Counted from the first letter of the stretch, positions 23,607 through 32,831 are shown. The stretch is 47,265 nucleotides of DNA from Stenotrophomonas sp. UBA2124 (GCA_002329155.1 DCXY01000012.1:1-47265); one strand, 5' to 3'. Notes: generated by a model not told the origin, from the letters alone. Numbers and translations are program-made.

Positions 23607-24587
23607 ATGCGTTTGCCTGTCTTCCCGCGGCTGCCTGCCGCCCTGCTGCTCGCCACGCTGTTCACGCCCGCTCAGGCCAGCACTGCCCACACGCCGCAGC
23701 AACAGGTGCCCGGCGTGCAGCACCTGCAGATCGGCACGCTGCGGGTCACCGCCCTGTTTGATGGCGTGGTGGCGCTGGGGCGTGCCGAAGTGGTCGGCGT
23801 TGACCCCGGCATCGTCACCCGCCTGCTGGACCACCGCTATGTACCCGAGGACGCCAAAGGCCTGCAGACGGCCGTCAACGCCTACCTCATCCAGCGTGGC
23901 GAGCACCTGACCCTGGTCGATACCGGCACCCAGCACTGCTTCGGCCCCGGCCTTGGCCAGGTACTGGCCAACCTGCGCGCCGCCGGCTATGCGCCCGAGC
24001 AGGTGGACGAGGTGCTGATCACCCACGCACACCCGGACCACATGTGCGGCCTGCTCGATGCGCAGGGCAAACCGGCTTACACCAATGCCACGGTGTGGCT
24101 GTCCAGGGCCGATGCCGCGTACTGGCTGGACCCGGCCAGCGAGGCCGCCGCACCGCAGCCGATGCGCTTCGTCTTCAAGCAGGCGCGCGATGCGGTGGCG
24201 CCGTACGAGGCCACCGGCAAGCTGCGCCGTTTCGGCCCCGGCGATGCCTTGCCCGAAGGCGTCACCGCCGAGGACAGCCACGGGCATACACCCGGGCATG
24301 TGTCCTGGCGGATTGATGGCGGTGCCGGCCAGCAATTGCTGGTATGGGGCGACCTGGTGCACTTCCACGCCGTGCAGTTCGCGCGCCCGGACGCCGCGTT
24401 CGAGGCCGACAGCGACCGCACCGCCGCCATCGCCAGCCGCAGGCGGATGATGGCCGAGGCTGCGGACAAGGGCTGGTGGGTGGCCGGCGCGCATCTGCCG
24501 TTCCCGGGGCTGGGCCATGTCCGCCGCGAAGGCGACGCCTATGCCTGGGTGCCGGCCGAGTTCATGCCGCTGCCGGACACGCCCTGA
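23607..24587 (+). CDS. exported MBL-fold metallo-hydrolase
   Basis: 326 residues with a signal peptide (MRLPVFPRLPAALLLATLFT ... AQA), so periplasmic. The metallo-beta-lactamase zinc motif is TH140AHPDH (HxHxDH), followed by the third-metal region DSHGHTPGH and WGDLVHFHAVQF. The arrangement matches the broad MBL hydrolase family that includes lactonases and quorum-quenching enzymes. The start at 23607 is chosen because it gives the signal peptide; an in-frame start at 23550 does not. Substrate unknown. Confidence 0.9.
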   Translation: MRLPVFPRLPAALLLATLFTPAQASTAHTPQQQVPGVQHLQIGTLRVTALFDGVVALGRAEVVGVDPGIVTRLLDHRYVPEDAKGLQTAVNAYLIQRGEHLTLVDTGTQHCFGPGLGQVLANLRAAGYAPEQVDEVLITHAHPDHMCGLLDAQGKPAYTNATVWLSRADAAYWLDPASEAAAPQPMRFVFKQARDAVAPYEATGKLRRFGPGDALPEGVTAEDSHGHTPGHVSWRIDGGAGQQLLVWGDLVHFHAVQFARPDAAFEADSDRTAAIASRRRMMAEAADKGWWVAGAHLPFPGLGHVRREGDAYAWVPAEFMPLPDTP

Positions 24588-24701
24588 TCCATCGCAGGCC
24601 CTCCCTGGAAAGCCACATGCCCGGGAAACACCTGGCAAAAGGCAAGGGAAAGCCAAAACCGCGTGTCAGGTGACAGCTCGGCCTCTGCTCATCATGGAAA
24701 G

Positions 24702-24730
24702 CCCCGGGTGCGCTTTGCTTACCCGGGCTG
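24702..24730 (-). repeat. SMAG-type REP element (slightly degenerate)
   Basis: CCCCGGGTGCGCTTTGCTTA followed by CCCGGGCTGC. The GTAG end has one substitution (GCAG on the minus strand). It lies directly after the engB stop, between convergent genes. Confidence 0.8.
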
Positions 24731-24741
24731 CGGGTGCCGGC

Positions 24742-25377
24742 TCAGGCCTGGCCGTTGGCCTCGGTTTCGGCGGGCGGGTTCAGGCCCAGCCAGCCGCCGA
24801 TGACCTCGCGGGCCTCGTCCACGCCCTGCCGGGATTCGCCCGAGAACACCTGAACGCTGACGGTATCGCCGAAGACCGAATGCAGCTCCTTGCGCACCTT
24901 CTGCAGGGTCTGCCCCTGCTGGCCACGGCCCAGCTTGTCGGCCTTGGTCAGCAGCGCATGCGCCGGCAGCCCGCGCTGGACCGCGTAGCCCAGCATCTGC
25001 ATGTCGTATTCCTTCAGCGGGTGACGGATGTCCATCACCACCACCAGGCCCTTGAGCGCCTCGCGGGTACGGAAATACCGGTCGATGAAGGCCTGCCAGT
25101 GCGCCTGCAGGTCCTGCGGCACCTTGGCGTAGCCGTAGCCGGGCAGGTCCACCAGGTGGGCCTCGGGGGTGACCTGGAAGAACACCAGCTGCTGGGTGCG
25201 GCCGGGGGTCTTGGACACGCGCGCCAGCGCGTTCTGGCGGGTCAGTGCGTTGAGTGCGCTGGACTTGCCAGCGTTGGAGCGTCCGGCGAAAGCCACCTCG
25301 GCACCCTCGTCGGCCGGCAATTGCCGGGCGTTGTGGGCTGAAAGCAGGTAACGGGCGCGTTCTAGGAGCTGTGACAT
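24742..25377 (-). CDS. engB: ribosome-assembly GTPase EngB/YihA
   Basis: 211 residues, TrmE-Era-EngA-YihA-Septin-type GTPase needed for large-subunit assembly. The P-loop is GRSNAGKSS, switch I T in SKTPGRTQQLVFF, G3 DLPGYG, G4 TKAD and G5 SGES. The ATG at 25377 (MSQLLERARYLL) is the family start; a longer open frame lacks support. Divergent from the cytochrome gene, as is common in Xanthomonadaceae and other gammaproteobacteria where engB lies next to cytochrome c4 and dsbA. Confidence 0.96.
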   Translation of the reverse strand: MSQLLERARYLLSAHNARQLPADEGAEVAFAGRSNAGKSSALNALTRQNALARVSKTPGRTQQLVFFQVTPEAHLVDLPGYGYAKVPQDLQAHWQAFIDRYFRTREALKGLVVVMDIRHPLKEYDMQMLGYAVQRGLPAHALLTKADKLGRGQQGQTLQKVRKELHSVFGDTVSVQVFSGESRQGVDEAREVIGGWLGLNPPAETEANGQA

Positions 25378-25552
25378 GGGTATAGGATCGCATGTTGCGG
25401 CGCCGCGCGCGGCCCGCACCGGGGATATCGGCAGGGGGCCGGCCCCACGCTTTGCTGCACCGCTGCGTTGACCCTGCCGCTGAACGCCGTTGATAATCGG
25501 CCTGAATACCGCCGCGGCAGCCCTGCCCGGCCGGCCCACACGGAGCTTCAGC

Positions 25553-26335
25553 ATGCGCCATGCTCGTGTTCTTGCAGTAGCCGCACTGGTAGTACCTGTC
25601 ATTGCCGCCGTCGCGTTCGCGCAGAGTTCGGTTGTACCCGTGCCGGACAACGAGCCGGTGCAGACCGCGTCGCTGGAAATGGATTTCAGCAAGACCAAGC
25701 CGGGCAACGTGGAAGCGGGCCAGGCCAAATCCGCCGCCTGCGCCGCCTGCCATGGTGTGGACGGCAATTCAGCCGTGGAGATCTACCCGCGCATTGCCGG
25801 CCAGAGCGAACGCTTCATCGCCAAGGAAATGGCGCTTATTGCCAATGGCCAGCGCAATGAAGGCGCTGTGGCGGCCATGGTGCCGTTCGTTCAGGGCCTC
25901 ACGCCGCAGGACTTCCGCGACATCGGTGCCTACTACGCCACCCAGAAGGCCGGTGCGGGCGTGGCCGATGACGCCGCCGTCACCGAGGGCCCCTATGCCG
26001 GCATGAAGTTCTTCGAGATCGGCCAGAAGCTCTACCGCGGCGGCGACGCCGAGCGCAGCATCCCGGCCTGCATGGCCTGCCACGGCCCCACCGGTGCCGG
26101 CAACCCGGGCCCGGCCTACCCGCATATCGGTGGCCAGCACTCCGGCTACCTGGCCCAGCGCCTGCAGCGCTACAAGGCCGGCCAGACTCTGGAAACCGAT
26201 GCCGCGCAGTTCCAGATCATGGCCGAGGTGACCAAGGCCCTGACCGACCAGGAAATCCAGGCGCTGTCCAGCTACCTGCAGGGCCTGCACGACCGCTCGG
26301 GCGACACCGCGGCCGTGGCCAGCGCGCAACCCTGA
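25553..26335 (+). CDS. dihaem cytochrome c4
   Basis: 260 residues with a signal peptide (ends around AFAQ). Two class I c-type haem sites: C63AAC66H67 and C173MAC176H177, with possible axial Met in MVPF (residue 109) and QIMAEV. Two similar domains arose by duplication. It is a periplasmic electron carrier, typically between the bc1 complex and terminal oxidases. Signal peptide sets the start at 25553 despite an upstream in-frame ATG at 25490. A strong terminator follows. Confidence 0.95.
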   Translation: MRHARVLAVAALVVPVIAAVAFAQSSVVPVPDNEPVQTASLEMDFSKTKPGNVEAGQAKSAACAACHGVDGNSAVEIYPRIAGQSERFIAKEMALIANGQRNEGAVAAMVPFVQGLTPQDFRDIGAYYATQKAGAGVADDAAVTEGPYAGMKFFEIGQKLYRGGDAERSIPACMACHGPTGAGNPGPAYPHIGGQHSGYLAQRLQRYKAGQTLETDAAQFQIMAEVTKALTDQEIQALSSYLQGLHDRSGDTAAVASAQP

Positions 26336-26372
26336 CCGCTGTCTGTCGCCCCGGCGACCTGGCAGTTGCCAC

Positions 26373-26402
26373 ACGCCGGCCGTAAGGTCGGCGTTTGTTT
26401 TT
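26373..26402 (+). terminator. intrinsic terminator after cytochrome c4
   Basis: ACGCCGGCC and GGTCGGCGT form a 9-bp stem (one G-T pair) with a GTAA loop, followed by TTGTTTTT. It lies 38 bases past the cytochrome stop. Confidence 0.9.
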
Positions 26403-26418
26403 CAACGGAGATGTCCAG

Positions 26419-27069
26419 ATGAAGCTGTTCCCCCGCGTATTGCTGATGCTGCTTGCGCTGTTGCCGTTGACGGCCTGCGCCGCCTCGCCGTCCACCCCGC
26501 TCACCGAGGGCAAGGACTATGAAGTGGTGGCCAACCCCGGCCCGTTCGCGCCGTTGGCGGGCAAGATCGAGGTGGTGGAAGTATTCGGCTACACCTGCCC
26601 GCACTGCGCGCACTTCGAGCCGCAGCTGGAAGCCTGGGCAGCCAAGCTGCCCGCCGACGTGCGCTTCACTGCCGTGCCGGCCGCCTTCGGCGGTTACTGG
26701 GATTCCTATGCCCGCGCCTTCTATGCCGCCGAGCAGGTAGGCGTGCTCAAGCGCAGCCACGCGGACATGTTCAAGGCCCTGCACGAGCAGCGCAGCCTGC
26801 CGGTGCAGAACGTCTCGCCGCAGGAACTGGCCACCTTCTACGCCAACTACGGCGTGCAGCCGGAGCGTTACATGGAGGCGCTGCGCAGCCAGCAGGTGGA
26901 CGACAAGGTGAAGGCGGCCCGCAACTTTGCCCAGCGCGTGCAGGTGCCCGGCACCCCGGCGCTGATCGTCAACGGCAAGTACCTGGTCCGTGGCGCCACT
27001 TTTGATGACACGCTGCGTATTGCCAGCGCCCTTGTGGCCCGCGAACGCAGTGCCGGCAAGGCCCGCTGA
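26419..27069 (+). CDS. dsbA: DsbA-like thiol:disulfide interchange lipoprotein (CPHC)
   Basis: 216 residues, periplasmic disulfide oxidase of the DsbA family. Active site C60PHC63 in FGYTCPHCAHF, cis-Pro in VPGTPALIVNGKY, and the helical insert between. The leader ends LPLTAC, a lipobox with Cys20, so the protein is membrane-tethered. GGAGATG lies upstream; ATG at 26419. It is followed by a paralogue of similar layout. CPHC is the strongly oxidising active site of DsbA. Confidence 0.93.
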   Translation: MKLFPRVLLMLLALLPLTACAASPSTPLTEGKDYEVVANPGPFAPLAGKIEVVEVFGYTCPHCAHFEPQLEAWAAKLPADVRFTAVPAAFGGYWDSYARAFYAAEQVGVLKRSHADMFKALHEQRSLPVQNVSPQELATFYANYGVQPERYMEALRSQQVDDKVKAARNFAQRVQVPGTPALIVNGKYLVRGATFDDTLRIASALVARERSAGKAR

Positions 27070-27197
27070 GGCCCGCGCCAGGCAGGCTGAGCCGGCGCAC
27101 CGGTTCAGCCTGACACGCTGATAATGGCATCATGCGAACGCCAGCCACGCCGCCGTGGCCTGTCTGTACCAACGAATTCCGCTGGAGATCCCACCCG

Positions 27198-28028
27198 ATG
27201 AAGATCCGCTTCGCCCTGGCCCTGACGGCCCTGCTCCCGTTGATGGTCGCCTGCAAGGCCCAGGACGGCACCGCCGACACCACCGCTCCGGCACAGACCC
27301 CGGCCGCCGCCGAAACCACGGCGCCGGCTGAAACCGCCGCCCCGGCCGAACAGAGCGCGCCGGCCGCCTCCGAGGCTGGCAGCGAAGCCGCTCCCGCCAC
27401 TGATGCCGCCGCCAATACCCCGGTGCCGGCACCGGCCCGCCCGGTGGGCCCCGAGCCGGTGGCTGGCACCGATTACGTTGCCATTGAAGGTGGCCAGCCG
27501 TTCCAGCCCGCCACCGGCAAGATCGAAGTGACCGAGATCTTCGGCTACGTGTGCCCGGCCTGCGCCCGCTTCCAGCCGCAGATTGCCTCGTGGAAGGCCG
27601 GCCTGCCGGCGGACGTGAACTTCGTCTATGTGCCGGCCGTGTTCGGCGGCCCGTGGGACAACTACGCCCGCGCCTTCTATGCCGCGCAGACCCTGGGCGT
27701 GCAGGAGAAGACCCACGACGCGCTGTACGCCGCCATCCATCTCGACCACACCCTTAAGGGTGAGCTGGGCATGGACACCCCGGAAGACATCGCCGGCTTC
27801 TATGCCAAGCACGGGGTGCCCGCCAAGACCTTCGTGGACACCATGGGCAGCTTCTCGGTGTCCGCCAACGTCAACCGCGCCAAGCAGTTCGCCCAGCGCA
27901 GCAAGATCACCGGCACGCCGTCGCTGATCGTCAACGGCAAGTACCTGGTCAAGGGCAAGAGCTACGACGACATGCTGCGCATCGCCGACCACCTGATCGC
28001 ACGCGAACGCGCTGCAAACGCCAAGTAA
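27198..28028 (+). CDS. DsbA-like thiol:disulfide interchange lipoprotein with long linker (CPAC)
   Basis: 276 residues. The leader ends LMVAC (lipid on Cys19). Then about 65 residues of low-complexity Ala/Thr/Pro/Glu (TTAPAETAAPAEQSAPA) act as a flexible spacer, followed by a DsbA domain with active site C119PAC122, cis-Pro in TGTPSLIVNGKY and the same C-terminal helix as the upstream paralogue. Two tandem DsbA genes in this spot are known for Xanthomonadaceae. CPAC differs from CPHC and may change redox potential or partner. The start at 27198 is chosen for the lipobox. Confidence 0.92.
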   Translation: MKIRFALALTALLPLMVACKAQDGTADTTAPAQTPAAAETTAPAETAAPAEQSAPAASEAGSEAAPATDAAANTPVPAPARPVGPEPVAGTDYVAIEGGQPFQPATGKIEVTEIFGYVCPACARFQPQIASWKAGLPADVNFVYVPAVFGGPWDNYARAFYAAQTLGVQEKTHDALYAAIHLDHTLKGELGMDTPEDIAGFYAKHGVPAKTFVDTMGSFSVSANVNRAKQFAQRSKITGTPSLIVNGKYLVKGKSYDDMLRIADHLIARERAANAK

Positions 28029-28035
28029 TGTATGA

Positions 28036-28064
28036 AGGGGCCTCGTAAACGAGGCCCTTGGTTT
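28036..28064 (+). terminator. intrinsic terminator after the second dsbA-like gene
   Basis: GGGCCTCGT and ACGAGGCCC form a 9-bp stem with a two-base loop (AA), followed by TTGGTTT. It ends just before the GTG start at 28073. Confidence 0.88.
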
Positions 28065-28072
28065 CACACGCC

Positions 28073-28837
28073 GTGAAGAACCCCACACACACCCTGCGGC
28101 TGCTGACGGCCAATATCCAGGCAGGCTCCAGCACCCGGCGCTACAGCGACTACGTGACCCGCAGCTGGTCGCATGCCCTTCCTGTGGGCCAGAAGCGCTC
28201 CAGCCTGGACGCCATTGCCAAACTGGCCAGTGGCCGCGACATCGTGGGCCTGCAGGAGGCCGACCCGGGCAGCTTGCGCTCGGGCTTCACCAACCAGACC
28301 CACTACCTGGCCGAGCGTGCGGGTTTCAATTACTGGTGCCACCAGCCAAACCGGCGCATGGGCGGCGTGGCGTCCAGCGCCAACGGCCTGCTGAGCCGGC
28401 TGGAACCGGTGGAAGTGCAGGACCATGCGCTGCCAGGGCGCCTGGGTGGCCGCGGTGTGCTGATCGCCCGTTTCGGCGACGGCGACGAAGGCCTGACCGT
28501 CGCGGTGGCACACCTGTCACTGGGCGTGAGCTCGCGGGTCTCCCAGCTGGATTTCATTTCCGACCTGCTCTCGGACAGGCCCAACGCGGTACTGATGGGC
28601 GACTTCAACTGCCTGGCCAACCGCCCTGAGATGGAGACGCTGTACCGCAAGACCAAGCTGCAGCCGCCCGGTTGCGATGTACTGACCTTTCCCAGCTGGG
28701 GCCCGGACCGCGCCATCGACCACATCCTGCTCACCGACTCGCTGAAGATGATTGACTCGCGTGCCGTCGCTGCCGCTTTTTCCGATCACCTGGCGGTGGA
28801 AATGGAAGTGCAGGTGCCGCGGCGCAGTTTGAGGTAA
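28073..28837 (+). CDS. endonuclease/exonuclease/phosphatase (EEP) family hydrolase
   Basis: 254 residues from GTG at 28073 (earlier frame extension would begin inside the terminator). The EEP fold is shown by RLLTANIQAG, IVGLQEAD (catalytic/metal Glu), LMGDFNCLANRP (GDFN), RAIDHILLT (DH pair) and FSDHLAVEMEV (SDH). The family acts on phosphodiesters of DNA, lipids or nucleotides. No signal peptide. Substrate unknown. It may be transcribed separately from dsbA. Confidence 0.88.
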   Translation: MKNPTHTLRLLTANIQAGSSTRRYSDYVTRSWSHALPVGQKRSSLDAIAKLASGRDIVGLQEADPGSLRSGFTNQTHYLAERAGFNYWCHQPNRRMGGVASSANGLLSRLEPVEVQDHALPGRLGGRGVLIARFGDGDEGLTVAVAHLSLGVSSRVSQLDFISDLLSDRPNAVLMGDFNCLANRPEMETLYRKTKLQPPGCDVLTFPSWGPDRAIDHILLTDSLKMIDSRAVAAAFSDHLAVEMEVQVPRRSLR

Positions 28838-28856
28838 GGCTTTAAGCGGGGAAGTG

Positions 28857-28905
28857 GGGAAGCGGGAAGCGGGAAGCGGGAAGCGGGAAGCGGGAAGCGG
28901 GAAGC
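28857..28905 (+). repeat. heptanucleotide tandem repeat, seven copies of GGGAAGC
   Basis: Seven perfect consecutive GGGAAGC units with degenerate partial units on both sides (from about 28848). It lies 20 bases after the EEP stop and is non-coding. The length (7 bp) would shift frame if it were coding. Confidence 0.95.
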
Positions 28906-28943
28906 GGCGGAGCTTGCACGTGGATCTCCATCAACCCAACACC

Positions 28944-29300
28944 GTCATTCGCGCGCAGGCGCGAATCGCTCTTTGCGGGTTGCCGGAACCTTCCGCTGAT
29001 TCACCGCCCCCTGCATCGCAACAACCCCGGGTGCGCTCCGCTTACCCGGGCTACACAAGCCGCATCCATCGTCATTCCCGCGCAGGCGGGAATCGCTCTT
29101 GGCAGGAAGTCGGAGCCTCCCGTTTTTTCACTCCCCCTTCCATTCCAACAATCCCGGGTGCGCTTCGCTTACCCGGGCTACACAAGCCGCGTCGATCGTC
29201 ATTCCCGCGAAGGCGGGAATCGCTCTTGGCGGGAAGCCGGAACCTGCCTCTGATTCACCGCCCCATGCATTGCAACAGCCCCGGGTGCGCGTTGCTGTAC
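28944..29300. repeat. array of alternating SMAG REPs and GTCATTCCCGC inverted repeats
   Basis: REP copies of the CCCCGGGTGCG...CCCGGGCTAC type lie at 29025-29054 and 29153-29181, with a broken one at about 29279. Between them are palindromes of a second type (GTCATTCCCGCGAAGGCGGG and variants) at 28944-28973, 29071-29100 and 29198-29230. The two types alternate with a period of about 127 bases. The rest of the 28906-29492 gap has no gene. Confidence 0.8.
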
Positions 29301-29492
29301 TGAACGCCATATCCAGTCCCCCACGAGGCGGGGCCGGCTGTGCCCCAAGGCCGACGCTACCGTTTGCCCACGCAAAAACCAGATGCCCTGCTGATTCCAT
29401 TCAGCCTTGGTTTCTGCGAATGACGCCGCCCTGTTCATGTGCCAGCCGGCGTAGCACTCGGTCGTTGACGCCCGGCCCGTTATCCTTCGGCC

Positions 29493-31436
29493 ATGAAGCG
29501 ACTTTCCCTGATGCCACTGGCAGCCATCGCCCTGCTCGCCTGCACCGCCACGGCAGGCGCCCAGAATCTTGATGCCCAGCGCGTCGCCATGCGTGCGGCC
29601 ATCGACAGCGCCGAGCGCGGCCAGTTCGACGCCAGGGCCGCTGGTGCGCTGCGCAACCATCCGCTCTACGGCTGGCTGGAGTACAGCGCCCTGCGCCGGA
29701 ACATCGACACGCTGGGCAGCACGCAGGCACAGGATTTCCTGAAGCGTTATCAGGGCCAGGCCGTGGCCGATGTGTTCCGCGCCGCATGGCTGCCCGCCCT
29801 CGCCCGTCGCCAGGACTGGCCCACCCTGCTGGCCAACTGGAACGACAGCAAGGATCCCGGCCTGCGCTGCGCGCAGCTCAATGCGCGCCAGGCCACCGGC
29901 AAGGCCGACGCGCAGTGGACCAACGATGCGCAGGCGCTGTGGCGCAGCAGCGGCAAATCGCTGCCCGATGCCTGCGACCCGGTGTTCGCGGTACTCGCCA
30001 GCCGTGGTGGCCTGCCCGCCGCCCTGCGCTGGGAGCGCATTGACGCCGCCGCCGACGAACAGCAGCCCGCCGTGATGCGTGCCGCCGCGCGTGGCCTGCC
30101 TGCTGCCGAGCTGGCACAGGCCAACGACTACGCCGCTTTCGTTGATCGGCCCGACGCGCGTGCGCTCAACTGGCCGAAGAACGACCGCAGCCGCCGCATC
30201 GCCAGCGACGGCCTGCAGAAGCTGGCCAGGAACGACCCCGGTGCCGCCGAACAGCAGCTGCCGCAGTACGCGCAGGCGCTGGGCCTGACCGCAGAGCAGC
30301 AGGGTCAGGTGCTGTACCAGATCGCACTGTGGACGGTGGCGTCCTACCTGCCGGATTCGGCACGCCGTCTGGCCGCCGTGCCGGAGTCGGCCTATGACGA
30401 ACGCCTCCACGAATGGCGCACCCGAGAAGCCATGGCACGCGGCGACTGGCCTTCCGCCTTGGCTGCCATCCGCAAGATGCCTGACAAACAGCGCAACGAT
30501 TCGCGCTGGCGCTGGTTTGAAGGCCGCCTGCTGGAGAAGACCGGCAAGTCCGCCGAGGCCACGGCGCTGTACCGCGCGGCAGCCAGCGACCCGACCTTCC
30601 ATGGCTTCCTGGCTGCCGACAAGCTGAAGCAGCCCTACGCACTGTGCCCGTGGAACCCGGGCGACAGCGCACAGGCCAAGGCGGCAGTCGCACGCGATCC
30701 GGCACTGGTACGCGCACTGGAGCTGTTCAAGATCGACCGCCCTGCGTGGGCCGCGCGCGAATGGGCCGATGCGCTCTCGCGCTTCGATGACAGCCAGCGC
30801 CGGCTGGCGGTGGAAGTGGCCAGCAACGAAGGCTGGTTCGACCGCGCCGTGTTCGCGCTGAAGGGGCCGCAGGAAATGCGCCTGTACAACCTGCGCTTCC
30901 CGCTGCACCACGACGAGAGCATCCGCCGCGAAGCCGCCCGCAACGCGCTGGACCCAGCGTGGGTGGCGGCTGAAATCCGCGCCGAGAGTATCTTCAACCC
31001 GAAGGCACGCTCGCCGGCAAACGCGATGGGCCTGATGCAGGTGCTGCCTGCCACCGGCGCCAGCGTGGCCAGGAACATCGGCCTGAACGGCTACGGCGGT
31101 GCCGCCAGCCTGTACGACTCGGACACCAACATCGCCATCGGCACCGCTTACCTGCGCCAGTTGATGGACAAATACGACGGCCAGCCCTACGTCACCATCG
31201 CAGCCTACAACGCCGGCCCCACGCCGACGGCACGCTGGCAGTCGCAGCGCCCCAACTTCGACCCGGATTTCTGGATCGAGACCATCAGCTACAAGGAAAC
31301 ACGCGAATACGTGGCCCGCGTGCTGGCCTTCAGCGTGATCTACGACTGGCGCCTCAACGGCAACGCACTCACCCTGAGCGACCGCATGGTCGGCAGAACC
31401 CAGGGCGCACGCAAACCGTTCACCTGCAGCAACTGA
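29493..31436 (+). CDS. slt: soluble lytic murein transglycosylase
   Basis: 647 residues, Slt70 type. The signal peptide runs MKRLSLMPLAAIALLACTAT ... GAQ, with a long alpha-superhelical U-shaped domain (residues about 30-470). The C-terminal catalytic domain has the Glu498 nucleophile/acid in IRAESIFNPKARSPANAMGL and then MQVLPATG, YLRQLMDKYDGQPYVTIAAYNAGP. It cleaves the MurNAc-GlcNAc bond to give 1,6-anhydro products in periplasmic peptidoglycan. Start at 29493. The large minus-strand frame over this gene is an antisense shadow. Confidence 0.95.
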   Translation: MKRLSLMPLAAIALLACTATAGAQNLDAQRVAMRAAIDSAERGQFDARAAGALRNHPLYGWLEYSALRRNIDTLGSTQAQDFLKRYQGQAVADVFRAAWLPALARRQDWPTLLANWNDSKDPGLRCAQLNARQATGKADAQWTNDAQALWRSSGKSLPDACDPVFAVLASRGGLPAALRWERIDAAADEQQPAVMRAAARGLPAAELAQANDYAAFVDRPDARALNWPKNDRSRRIASDGLQKLARNDPGAAEQQLPQYAQALGLTAEQQGQVLYQIALWTVASYLPDSARRLAAVPESAYDERLHEWRTREAMARGDWPSALAAIRKMPDKQRNDSRWRWFEGRLLEKTGKSAEATALYRAAASDPTFHGFLAADKLKQPYALCPWNPGDSAQAKAAVARDPALVRALELFKIDRPAWAAREWADALSRFDDSQRRLAVEVASNEGWFDRAVFALKGPQEMRLYNLRFPLHHDESIRREAARNALDPAWVAAEIRAESIFNPKARSPANAMGLMQVLPATGASVARNIGLNGYGGAASLYDSDTNIAIGTAYLRQLMDKYDGQPYVTIAAYNAGPTPTARWQSQRPNFDPDFWIETISYKETREYVARVLAFSVIYDWRLNGNALTLSDRMVGRTQGARKPFTCSN

Positions 31437-31575
31437 CCGCACATTGCCCCGATGTAGAGCGGAGCCATGCTGCGCTGGGCAACCAGCCAAAGCCCAACAC
31501 CGGGCCTGGCCCGGCGCTGCGCCTTGCACGGATGCGACCGCGTGCCACACGCCACATCCGGCCTATCATGCGTGC

Positions 31576-32796
31576 ATGAAGACGTATCTCGTAGGCGGCG
31601 CCGTCCGCGATGCTTTGCTGGGCCTGAAAGCCGGTGACCGTGACTGGGTGGTGGTGGGTGCCACACCGGCGGAAATGGAAGCGCAGGGTTTCAAGGCGGT
31701 GGGCAAGGATTTCCCGGTGTTCCTGCATCCGGATACCGGCGAGGAACACGCGTTGGCGCGCACCGAACGCAAATCAGGCCGGGGCTACCGCGGCTTCGTG
31801 GTCGATGCCGATCCCGACGTGACACTGGAAGAAGACCTGCAGCGCCGTGACTTCACCATCAACGCCATCGCCCGTGATGAGCAGACCGGCGAACTGGTTG
31901 ACCCGTGGGGCGGTGTGCGCGACATCGAGCAGCGCGTGCTGCGCCATGTTGGCCCGGCCTTCGTCGAAGATCCGCTGCGCGTGCTGCGCGCGGCGCGCTT
32001 CATGGCGCGCTTCGCGCCACTGGGCTTTACCCTGGCACCGGAAACCGCCGATCTGATGCGGCAGATGGCCGCCAGCGGCGAGCTGGATGCACTGGTGCCC
32101 GAGCGCATCTGGCAGGAGCTGCGCCGCGCATTGACGATGAAGAAGCCTTCCGCCTTCCTGCGCTGCCTGCACGACACCCATGCGCTGGCGGCGATCCTGC
32201 CGGAAGTCGATGCGCTGTACGGCGTGCCGCAGCGCGCGGAATTCCACCCGGAAGTGGATACCGGCATGCATCAGGAAATGGTCAGCGATATGGCGGCGCG
32301 GCTGGCACCCGGCAATGACCTGATCGCTTTCGCCGCGCTCACCCACGACCTGGGCAAGGCGTTGACGCCGGTTGACGAGCTGCCGCGCCACATCATGCAC
32401 GAGCAGCGCGGCCTCAAGCCGCTTGCGGCGCTGTGCGAGCGGTTGAAGGTGCCGGTGGATCATCGCCTGCTGGCCGAAGCTGCGTGCCGCGAGCACCTCA
32501 ACGTGCATCGCATCGATGAGCTGCGCGATGCCACCGTGCTGGAGCTGATCCAACGCTGCGATGGCTTCCGTCGCCCCGAGCGCATCGCCCAGATGGCGCT
32601 GGTATGCGAATGCGACAAACGCGGCAGGCTGGGCTTCGAGGACAGCGACTACCCGCAGCGCGCCACTCTGGAACGGCTGCTTGCCGCCGCGCTGTCCATC
32701 AACGCGCGCGACATCGCCACCGAGGGCCTGAAAGGTCCTGCGATTGGTGAAGCCTTGAAGAAAGCGAGAATCGCGGCAATCGCAGCGACGCGTTGA
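31576..32796 (+). CDS. cca: multifunctional CCA-adding tRNA nucleotidyltransferase
   Basis: 406 residues, class II CCA-adding enzyme. Nucleotidyltransferase motifs are YLVGGAVRDALLG and the metal-binding pair GD21RD23W; RDFTINAIARD, DPLRVLRAARF and EDNxRR-like sections follow. A C-terminal HD domain is present (LTHDLGKALTP), so the full multifunctional form with phosphatase/phosphodiesterase activity. ATG at 31576 gives MKTYLVGG, the family N-terminus; the frame stays open upstream to 31444 without support. Confidence 0.96.
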   Translation: MKTYLVGGAVRDALLGLKAGDRDWVVVGATPAEMEAQGFKAVGKDFPVFLHPDTGEEHALARTERKSGRGYRGFVVDADPDVTLEEDLQRRDFTINAIARDEQTGELVDPWGGVRDIEQRVLRHVGPAFVEDPLRVLRAARFMARFAPLGFTLAPETADLMRQMAASGELDALVPERIWQELRRALTMKKPSAFLRCLHDTHALAAILPEVDALYGVPQRAEFHPEVDTGMHQEMVSDMAARLAPGNDLIAFAALTHDLGKALTPVDELPRHIMHEQRGLKPLAALCERLKVPVDHRLLAEAACREHLNVHRIDELRDATVLELIQRCDGFRRPERIAQMALVCECDKRGRLGFEDSDYPQRATLERLLAAALSINARDIATEGLKGPAIGEALKKARIAAIAATR

Positions 32797-32831
32797 CGGC
32801 TCTGCCCGCTGCCTGCTGGAAGCAGACGCAG

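Noticed and set aside
28857..29300. CRISPR-like array
   Set aside because: The repeats are palindromic REP and GTCATTCCCGC elements with similar spacers and a simple heptamer; there are no unique spacers and no cas genes.
29199..31550. 783-codon minus-strand open frame
   Set aside because: Antisense to slt, whose catalytic motifs are intact; product has no recognisable domain.
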